Shown here piece by piece: positions 1 to 4,107 of a stretch of 10,425 nucleotides of DNA. Position 1 is the first letter of the stretch. Every line of letters starts with the position of its first letter. The notes beneath the pieces were generated by a model that was given only the letters and a program-made list of their open reading frames with translations, made no database searches and was not told the origin of the DNA. The position numbers were made by a program, and so were the translations under genes. Origin of the DNA: JBFGCT01 sp041581055 (GTDB taxonomy: Bacteria > Actinomycetota > Acidimicrobiia > Acidimicrobiales > Ilumatobacteraceae); the NCBI GenBank assembly GCA_041581055.1, contig JBFGCT010000145.1, forward strand, positions 1 through 10,425, in the 5' to 3' direction.

Positions 1-227
1 ACCTCCTTGACGAGCTCGGCGCCGATGCGCTCGTACGGGTCGGCGAGCTCGATGTCCTTCGCGATCGACACGCCGTCGTTGGTGATCGTGGGGGCGCCCC
101 ACTTCTTGTCGAGCACGACGTTGCGGCCCTTCGGGCCGAGCGTGACGCGCACGGCGTCGGCCAGTTGGTTCATCCCCGATTCGAGCGCCCTGCGGGCCTC
201 GGAATCGAACGCGATCATCTTCGCCAT
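1..227 (-). CDS. groEL: Chaperonin GroEL (60 kDa), N-terminal 75 residues; rest lies outside the window
   Basis: GroEL is the ATP-driven cytosolic folding chamber subunit. Seen: the protein starts MAKMIAFDSEARR and carries the nucleotide-site segments TLGPKGRNVV (about residues 29-38) and ITNDGVSIAKDI (48-59), both hallmark GroEL sequence. The gene runs off the left edge after codon 75. The ATG at 225-227 is supported by a strong ribosome site, GGAGGA, five to six bases upstream (plus-strand 233-239). No groES lies directly upstream (the neighbour is cysO), which matches the solitary, second groEL copy of actinobacteria (groEL2-like) rather than a groES-groEL operon. A CIRCE operator in the leader points to control by the HrcA repressor. 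Identity is secure; which paralogue it is remains inference. Confidence 0.96.
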   Translation of the reverse strand, partial: MAKMIAFDSEARRALESGMNQLADAVRVTLGPKGRNVVLDKKWGAPTITNDGVSIAKDIELADPYERIGAELVKE

Positions 228-267
228 CTTGAGTCCTCCGTTGGACGAGTGGAACGTGTTCCGAACA

Positions 268-286
268 TCGATCGGTCCCCGATCGA
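268..286 (-). other. Inverted repeat in the groEL leader
   Basis: TCGATCGG (268-275), a three-base loop, then CCGATCGA (279-286): a perfect 8-bp hairpin just downstream of the predicted groEL transcription start. An alternative pairing, ATCGGTC (271-277) with GACCGAT (285-291), overlaps it. It could stabilise or regulate the leader; no function is shown. Confidence 0.4.
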
Positions 287-290
287 CCGA

Positions 291-317
291 TTAGCACTCT
301 ACGGCGTCGACTGCTAA
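291..317 (-). promoter_or_regulatory. CIRCE operator (HrcA binding site) of groEL
   Basis: Plus-strand TTAGCACTC, nine bases, then GACTGCTAA. The consensus CIRCE is TTAGCACTC-N9-GAGTGCTAA, so the left arm is perfect and the right arm has one mismatch, with the exact nine-base spacing. It lies 63 bases before the groEL start codon. In known systems HrcA binds CIRCE and represses chaperonin genes until heat stress. hrcA itself is not in the window. Confidence 0.93.
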
Positions 318-325
318 CGACGCAA
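296..325 (-). promoter_or_regulatory. Probable groEL promoter overlapping CIRCE
   Basis: On the minus strand a TTGCGT box (plus 320-325) is followed by 18 bases and TAGAGT (plus 296-301), a sigma-70/SigA-like pair. The -10 box overlaps one arm of the CIRCE element, so HrcA bound there would block polymerase. The transcript would start near 289 and have a leader of about 60 bases. Boxes were read by eye; no start-site data. Confidence 0.5.
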
Positions 326-376
326 CGTCGCGGCCGGATCCGGCGGGCGGATCGGATCGGAGGGCCGGAGGGCCGG

Positions 377-652
377 TCAGCCGCCGGCGACGGCGGGGAT
401 GATCGACACCGTCAGCCCGTCGGCCACCTCGGTCGCCAGCCCGCCGAGGTACCGGACGTCGTCGTCGTCGACGAACACGTTGACGAACTTGCGCAGGCCA
501 CCGCCCTCGTCGAGCAAGCGCTCGCCCAGGCCCGGATGGGCGGCGTCGAGCGACGTGATGACCTGGTCGAGCGTGCCGGCCTCGACGGACACCTGCCGTT
601 CGCCGCCGGTCAGGGGGCGCATGGTCGTTGGGATGCGAACGGTCACAGCCAT
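377..652 (-). CDS. cysO: CysO-like sulfur-carrier protein (MoaD/ThiS, ubiquitin-like fold)
   Basis: A 91-residue beta-grasp carrier ending IIPAVAGG. The free Gly-Gly tail is the site that is adenylated and turned into a thiocarboxylate. M. tuberculosis CysO has the same length, a near-identical tail (LPAVAGG) and the same internal pattern TGG..., FVN-(I/V)-(Y/F)-V-(N/D)-D-x-DVR, GGLAT, so this is CysO rather than the molybdopterin-synthase MoaD. In that system CysO-thiocarboxylate gives sulfur to O-phosphoserine through CysM, and the protease Mec frees cysteine. Neither cysM nor mec lies next to it here; the neighbours are groEL and a glycerate kinase. The ATG at 650-652 has no Shine-Dalgarno site but lies six bases after a TAGGGT box, suggesting a leaderless mRNA. 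A role in molybdopterin synthesis for the Mo enzyme nearby cannot be excluded. Confidence 0.88.
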   Translation of the reverse strand: MAVTVRIPTTMRPLTGGERQVSVEAGTLDQVITSLDAAHPGLGERLLDEGGGLRKFVNVFVDDDDVRYLGGLATEVADGLTVSIIPAVAGG

Positions 653-653
653 A

Positions 654-684
654 CCGAAACCCTACCCGCCTGGTCGGGTTTCGG
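654..684. repeat. 9-bp perfect inverted repeat between cysO and the glycerate kinase gene; candidate operator
   Basis: CCGAAACCC (654-662) and GGGTTTCGG (676-684) are perfect inverted arms separated by 13 bases. A further direct copy, GGTTTCGG, occurs at 701-708, 24 bases after the one at 677-684. The repeat covers the predicted cysO -10 box and lies in a divergent promoter region, so a bound regulator is more likely than a terminator. Confidence 0.5.
659..664 (-). promoter_or_regulatory. Candidate -10 box for a leaderless cysO transcript
   Basis: Minus-strand TAGGGT, ending six bases before the cysO ATG. A TANNNT box at this distance would start the mRNA at or next to the start codon. No convincing -35 box was found. 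The box overlaps the left arm of the inverted repeat at 654-684. Confidence 0.4.
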
Positions 685-735
685 GACGGGAAGCACGGCC
701 GGTTTCGGGGCGCGGCGACGAATTTCGCGGCGGGC

Positions 736-741
736 TACGGT
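736..741 (+). promoter_or_regulatory. Candidate -10 box for a leaderless glycerate kinase transcript
   Basis: TACGGT ends six bases before the GTG at 748, the same spacing as the cysO box. There is no clear -35 box and no ribosome site between box and start codon, which fits transcription beginning at the GTG. Confidence 0.4.
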
Positions 742-747
742 GCCGAC

Positions 748-1758
748 GTGGGCATCACCCGCGTCGTGGCCGCGCCGGACAAGTTCAAGGGCACCGCCAC
801 CGCCGCGGAGGTGGCCAGGGCGATCGGCCACGCCTGCTGGGAGCTCGACGTCGAATGTGTCGAAGTGCCGATGGCCGACGGTGGCGACGGCCTGCTCGAA
901 GCCTTCGGCGGGCCGAATCGCACCTCGACGGTGACCGGGCCGCTCGGCGACCCGGTGGATGCCGCCTGGCGGTTCTCGAAGGACACCGCCGTCGTCGAGA
1001 TGGCCCAGGCGAGCGGGCTGGCGCTCGTCGGCGGCGCGGAGGGCAACCAGCCGATCGACGCGACCACGACCGGGACCGGCGAGCTCATCGACCACGCCCT
1101 CGACGCGGGCGCCAAGCGGATCATCGTCGGGCTCGGCGGGTCGGCGACGACCGACGGGGGGTTCGGGGCGATCCGGGCGATCGGGGCCATCTCGCGCCTG
1201 AAGCAGGTCGAGCTGCTGGTCGCCTGCGACGTCACGACGAGGTTCGGCGACGCCGCCGCCGTCTACGGGCCACAGAAGGGCGCCTCGCCGACCGCGGTCA
1301 AGCTGATGACGGGACGGCTGGCCCGGCTGGCCCAGATGTTCGACGAGGAGTACGGCGTCGACGTGACGGCGATCCCGGGCGGCGGCGCGGCCGGTGGGCT
1401 CGGCGGGGCACTGGCCGCGCTCGGCGGGACGCTGCTTCCCGGCTTCGAGCTCGTGGCCGACGAGCTCGATCTGTACGACCACGTCGCCGGGGCCGACCTC
1501 GTCATCACCGGTGAGGGCCGGCTCGACGTCACGAGCTTCGCCGGCAAGGTGGTCGGCGGAGTCGCCGCGCTGGCCGGCGAGGAGGGGGTTGCGGTCGCGG
1601 CGATCGTCGGCTCGGCCGACCCGGAGGTCGCGGCGGCGCACGCCGCGCGCATCGAGATCGTTTCGATCACCGACCGGTTCGGCGAGGAGCGGGCGCTGGC
1701 CGAGCCGAAGGCGTGCGTCGAGCTCGCCGCCGCCGAGCTCCTCGCCCGCCGGCGTTGA
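748..1758 (+). CDS. Glycerate kinase (GlxK/GarK family), compact form
   Basis: Phosphorylates D-glycerate with ATP, feeding glyoxylate, serine or sugar-acid carbon into glycolysis as 2- or 3-phosphoglycerate; cytosolic. Seen, in order: APDKFKGT (residues 9-16), PMADGGDG (41-48), GLGGSATTDGG near 130, ACDVTTRFGDAAAVYGPQKG near 160-180, GGGAAGGLGGAL near 212, and DLVITGEGRLD near 250. These are the family's substrate and nucleotide loops. I chose GTG at 748 because the family begins only a few residues before the A-P-D-x-F-K-G motif. An upstream in-frame ATG at 628 would add 40 residues unlike the family and overlap cysO. At 336 residues it is about 40 shorter than usual. The missing part is a segment between the GGSATTDGG loop and the ACDV strand. 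Divergent from cysO, convergent with the LytR_C gene. Confidence 0.9.
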   Translation: MGITRVVAAPDKFKGTATAAEVARAIGHACWELDVECVEVPMADGGDGLLEAFGGPNRTSTVTGPLGDPVDAAWRFSKDTAVVEMAQASGLALVGGAEGNQPIDATTTGTGELIDHALDAGAKRIIVGLGGSATTDGGFGAIRAIGAISRLKQVELLVACDVTTRFGDAAAVYGPQKGASPTAVKLMTGRLARLAQMFDEEYGVDVTAIPGGGAAGGLGGALAALGGTLLPGFELVADELDLYDHVAGADLVITGEGRLDVTSFAGKVVGGVAALAGEEGVAVAAIVGSADPEVAAAHAARIEIVSITDRFGEERALAEPKACVELAAAELLARRR

Positions 1759-1791
1759 GTCGGAGAGCCCGACCGGCGGTCAGCCGCCGGT
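1759..1791. terminator. Hairpins between convergent genes; possible two-way terminator
   Basis: ACCGGCGG (1772-1779), loop TCAG, CCGCCGGT (1784-1791) forms a perfect 8-bp GC-rich stem. The loop contains the stop codon of the minus-strand LytR_C gene (1780-1782). A smaller stem, GTCGG (1759-1763) with CCGAC (1769-1773), lies directly after the glycerate kinase stop and overlaps the first by two bases. No U tract follows either, so this is a candidate only, though U-less hairpins are common in GC-rich actinobacteria. Confidence 0.45.
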
Positions 1792-2475
1792 GCTCGACGG
1801 CGCGATCACGTCCTCGGAACCCGACACGGCGGGCGGTTCGGCGTTGGCCGTCGCGGCCGCGCAGCCCTCGGCCAGTTGCTCGAGTGTCTTGTCCGCCTGG
1901 TCGTTGCCGAGGACGACGAGCACGTTGGCCTCGCCCAGCGTGCCGCTCTCGGTCGGCGGTGGCGTCGGGACGGCGAGAACTTCGACGCACCCGAGGTCGA
2001 TGCCGACCGACCGCGCGACCGCCTCGGCCGAGGTGACGCTCGCGTCGAAGTACACGACGGTGGCGTCGAGCGTGCTCTTCGCGTTGACGGGCGACCCCGT
2101 CGTGTAGCCGGCGGTGTCGAGCGTCTTGGACATGCGGCCCGCCGACCCGCCGATCGAGTTGCCGTTGGCGACGACGACGGTGGCGCCCTCGACGGTGCGG
2201 GGGATGGTCGTCGATGTCGTGGTGGTCGTGTTGCCGACGTCGAACGTGGTCGTGGTGACCGACTCGCTGCTCACCGGCTCGCCGCTCGACCCGTCGGCGC
2301 CGCCGCCGGGCCCGTCGTCGGTGATGTTGCGCAGGATCAGGAAGCCGGCGACGACGGCGACGACCGCCAGGACGATGCTCAGCGTCGATCCGACGGGCGA
2401 TCCGCCCGCTCCCTGCCGGGGTGTGCGTCCCCCGCCGCCGATTGCCGATGCCGCACTCGGATCCTCGTTGGTCAT
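1780..2475 (-). CDS. Membrane-anchored LytR_C domain protein, VirR-like
   Basis: A 231-residue protein with a short Gly/Ser-rich cytoplasmic N-terminus, one transmembrane helix (about 30-48, STLSIVLAVVAVVAGFLIL), a Thr/Ser/Gly-rich linker (about 55-92, with TTTT and TTTTT runs) and an extracytoplasmic LytR C-terminal domain (about 96-205, opening GATVVVANGN). There is no LytR-CpsA-Psr catalytic domain, so it is not a wall-polymer ligase itself. Two Cys (163, 205) could form a disulfide outside the membrane. The ATG overlaps the TGA of the DUF3263 gene (ATGA, 2472-2475), so the two are translationally coupled. M. tuberculosis has the same pair, Rv0430 (DUF3263) then Rv0431/VirR (LytR_C). VirR there affects the cell envelope and vesicle release. 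A similar envelope role here is inference. Confidence 0.82.
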   Translation of the reverse strand: MTNEDPSAASAIGGGGRTPRQGAGGSPVGSTLSIVLAVVAVVAGFLILRNITDDGPGGGADGSSGEPVSSESVTTTTFDVGNTTTTTSTTIPRTVEGATVVVANGNSIGGSAGRMSKTLDTAGYTTGSPVNAKSTLDATVVYFDASVTSAEAVARSVGIDLGCVEVLAVPTPPPTESGTLGEANVLVVLGNDQADKTLEQLAEGCAAATANAEPPAVSGSEDVIAPSSTGG

Positions 2476-2759
2476 GCGTGTTGTCCCTCTCCAGACGCCG
2501 CCGACGCGGTGGCGTCGATCCGAGCTTTGCGAGCCCGCAGACGCAACCGCTTCAGACGACGCACCACGAGCGGGTCGTGGTCCATCGCGGCCGGGTCGTC
2601 GAGCACCGCTGTCAGCTCGGCATGATATTCCTCCGGCGAGCATTGGAAGCGCGCGCGGACGACTTGGTCGCGGGGTTCGTCGTTGTTCCACCAGGAACGT
2701 TCGAAATCGAGCATGGCGGCGTGGCGTTCGCTGAGCACGAGAACAGACTGCCTGGTCAA
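2472..2759 (-). CDS. DUF3263 family protein
   Basis: A small basic actinobacterial protein of unknown function, 95 residues. Seen: LSERHAAMLDFERSWW (about 9-24), then a helical middle with RARFQCSPEEYHAEL and the tail DPLVVRRLKRLRLRARK. The LSER...FE-x-WW opening and the DPL-(L/V)-V-x-R-L-(R/K)-R-L motif are the family signature. The overall helical, Arg-rich look would allow nucleic-acid binding, but this is not established. Start: an in-frame TAA lies four codons before TTG 2757-2759, so TTG is the most upstream choice; GTG at 2736-2738, just before LSER, is the alternative. Neither has a ribosome site. A TGTAAT box lies at plus 2768-2773. It overlaps the LytR_C gene by four bases and is divergent from udk. 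Confidence 0.82.
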   Translation of the reverse strand: MTRQSVLVLSERHAAMLDFERSWWNNDEPRDQVVRARFQCSPEEYHAELTAVLDDPAAMDHDPLVVRRLKRLRLRARKARIDATASAASGEGQHA

Positions 2760-2785
2760 CAGTCCGAATTACAAGCACCAGGCAG
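2748..2785. repeat. 9-bp perfect inverted repeat in the DUF3263/udk divergent promoter; candidate operator
   Basis: CTGCCTGGT (2748-2756) and ACCAGGCAG (2777-2785) are perfect inverted arms with a 20-base spacer. The left arm begins immediately inside the TTG start of the DUF3263 gene; the right arm lies upstream of the udk -10 box. Centre-to-centre distance of the arms is 29 bases, close to three helical turns, which suits two protein dimers or halves on one DNA face. Confidence 0.5.
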
Positions 2786-2807
2786 AATTCCCGCCGGCTG
2801 GGGGCAC

Positions 2808-2813
2808 TAGGTT
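2808..2813 (+). promoter_or_regulatory. Candidate -10 box of udk
   Basis: TAGGTT lies two bases before ATG 2816 and eight before ATG 2822. A start seven or eight bases downstream would put the 5' end at the second ATG, arguing for a leaderless message that begins there. No good -35 box; GAATTC at 2785-2790 is at the right distance but unlike the consensus. Confidence 0.35.
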
Positions 2814-2815
2814 CG

Positions 2816-3535
2816 ATGGCGATGACGTCGCGCCCCTTCCTGATCGGTGTCGCCGGGGGGAGCAGCTCGGGCAAGACCACGATCTCCGAACGCCTCGTCG
2901 AGCTCACCGGCGAAGCCCACGTGTCGCGGATCGAGCTCGACTCGTACTACCTCGACCGCTCCGACCAGCCGCCGGAGCAGCGCCGGGCGATCGACTACGA
3001 CCACCCCGACGCGTTCGACTGGACGCTGCTCAACGACCATCTCGCGGCGCTGGCCAACGGGGCGTCGGTGCCGGTGCCGATCTACGACTACGCGGCCGAC
3101 AACCGCAGCGGCGAGGTGCGCATCGTCGAGCCGGCGCGCATCGTCGTCGTCGACGGGATCCTCGTGCTCTACGACGGGGCGCTGCGCGAGCGGTTCGACC
3201 TCAAGATCTTCGTCGACACCGCGGCCGACGTCCGCTTCATCCGCCGCCTGACCCGCGACATCGCCGAGCGCGGCCGGAGCGTCGAGAGCGTGATCGAGCA
3301 GTACCTGGAGACGGTCAAGCCGGCCCACGAGCGGTTCATCGAGCCGAGCAAGCGCTACGCCGACGTGATCATCCCCGAGGGCGGGCTCAACCGCCCCGCG
3401 ATCGACGTCCTCCTGGCCCGAGTGCGCGAGCTGACGGCGGACGACGGCGGCGACGGCGGCGATGCCGGCGACGGCGGCGACGGCGGCGACGGCGGCGACG
3501 GCGGCGCGGGCGAGGCGGGCGGCGGCGATGGCTGA
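2816..3535 (+). CDS. udk: Uridine kinase with Gly/Asp-repeat C-terminal tail
   Basis: Phosphorylates uridine (and usually cytidine) in pyrimidine salvage; cytosolic. Seen: P-loop GGSSSGKT (14-21), the LDSYYLD segment (about 41-47), the family-typical YDHPDAFDW (about 60-68), Walker-B-like VVVDGILVLYD (about 108-118), an Arg-rich lid RRLTRDIAERG (about 141-151), and KRYADVIIPEGG (about 181-192). The catalytic part ends near residue 210, the usual family length. It is followed by about 30 residues of nearly pure Gly/Asp from a 9-base repeat, a feature I do not know from characterised uridine kinases. The start may be ATG 2816 or ATG 2822 (two residues shorter). Its last eight bases (ATGGCTGA) contain the start of the selenoprotein gene, so the two are probably co-translated. 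Confidence 0.92.
   Translation: MAMTSRPFLIGVAGGSSSGKTTISERLVELTGEAHVSRIELDSYYLDRSDQPPEQRRAIDYDHPDAFDWTLLNDHLAALANGASVPVPIYDYAADNRSGEVRIVEPARIVVVDGILVLYDGALRERFDLKIFVDTAADVRFIRRLTRDIAERGRSVESVIEQYLETVKPAHERFIEPSKRYADVIIPEGGLNRPAIDVLLARVRELTADDGGDGGDAGDGGDGGDGGDGGAGEAGGGDG
3444..3507 (+). repeat. GGCGGCGAC tandem repeat (9-base unit)
   Basis: About seven 9-base units, the second half uninterrupted, the first half with single changes (one GATGCC). In the udk frame it encodes (Gly-Gly-Asp)n. In the next gene's frame it reads Ala-Ala-Thr repeats. The unit is a multiple of three, so copy-number change would lengthen or shorten the tail without frameshift. Confidence 0.85.
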
Positions 3536-4088
3536 CCTCGCCCGCCCGACCGTCGGCGCGGCGAGCCCCGACGTCGAGCTGCCGCGGCTCGACGGAACGC
3601 CCTGGCGGCTGCACGACCATGCGGGTCAGGCCGTCGTGCTGATCTTCCACCGCCACATCCATTGACTGCCGTGCGCGGCCCACGCCGTCGCCGTGCGCGA
3701 CCGGCTCGACGAGCTCGGCGACAGCACCGAGATCGCGCTGATCACGTTCAGCGACCCCGACGTCCTCGGCGCCTACCAGGAGTCACACGACCTGCCGTTC
3801 CCGATCCTCACCGATCGCGACCGTTCGGTGTATCGGGCGTTCGGCCTCGGGCGGGGTTCGTTCGGGCGGGTCTGGGGGTGGAAGGCGGTCCGCCGGTACG
3901 CCGAGATCGTCAAGGACCGCGGATTCGGCGAGCTTCGGCGGCCGACCGAGGACACCCGTCAGCTCGGCGGCGACTTCGTGATCGCCCCGGACGGCACGCT
4001 CGCCTGGGGGTTCTGGAGCGAGGGCCCCGACGACCGCCCGAGCGTCGACGAGCTGATCGCCCAAGTACGCGCCGCCGCCAACCCGTGA
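3528..4088 (+). CDS. Selenocysteine-containing peroxiredoxin-like protein (AhpC/TSA family, UxxC), TGA at 3663-3665 read as Sec46
   Basis: A thioredoxin-fold protein of 186 residues, likely reducing peroxides or other oxidised substrates in the cytosol. Seen: N-terminal strand SPDVELPRLDG (13-23), core strand AVVLIFHRHIH (35-45), then in-frame TGA (codon 46), LPC (47-49) and AAHAVAVRDRL. Family members have H-x-x-C-x-x-C at this place, so TGA replaces the first, catalytic Cys exactly and leaves the second Cys49. Downstream the frame is intact to TGA 4086-4088 and stays family-like: EIALITFSDP, LPFPILTDRDRSVYRAFGLGRG, and GGDFVIAPDGTLAWGFWSEG (about 144-163). The start ATG overlaps the udk end by eight bases. 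TGA is followed by C, a weak stop context. No frameshift or other stop exists, arguing against a pseudogene. A standard annotation would give a 45-residue stub and a 131-residue ORF from 3693. Requires selA, selB, selC and selD elsewhere in the genome. Confidence 0.87.
3666..3705 (+). promoter_or_regulatory. Candidate bacterial SECIS element after the Sec codon
   Basis: Two alternative hairpins follow the TGA. Hairpin A: 3670-3679 pairs with 3690-3699, ten consecutive pairs including two G-U, with a ten-base loop starting 14 bases after the TGA. Hairpin B: GTCGC (3687-3691) pairs with GCGAC (3697-3701), extended by GCC (3684-3686) with GGC (3703-3705) past a bulged C3702. Its loop is CGUGC, with G in the second position, starting 26 bases after the TGA. 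B fits the usual bacterial SECIS picture (small apical loop with an early G, roughly 16-37 bases from UGA) better; A is longer. GC-rich DNA makes chance stems common. Confidence 0.55.
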
Positions 4089-4107
4089 GAACGACGGTGG
4101 GTGGGGG

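Noticed and set aside
334..343. CCGGATCCGG palindrome between cysO and groEL
   Set aside because: Short, GC-rich, upstream of the predicted -35 box and easily explained by composition; no promoter or terminator context supports it.
628..747. Upstream ATG (628) as the glycerate kinase start
   Set aside because: The extra 40 residues do not resemble the family N-terminus, overlap the cysO coding region and cover its promoter.
3444..3507. Tandem repeat as a CRISPR array or SECIS-related structure
   Set aside because: It is a 9-base in-frame coding repeat with no spacers, and it lies upstream of the TGA, where bacterial SECIS elements do not occur.
3528..4088. Reading the peroxiredoxin-like gene as a pseudogene or as two separate ORFs (3528-3665 and 3693-4088)
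   Set aside because: There is a single stop, in frame, at the catalytic Cys position. The remainder of both halves is well kept, and the ORF starting at 3693 would lack the active site and the first core strands.
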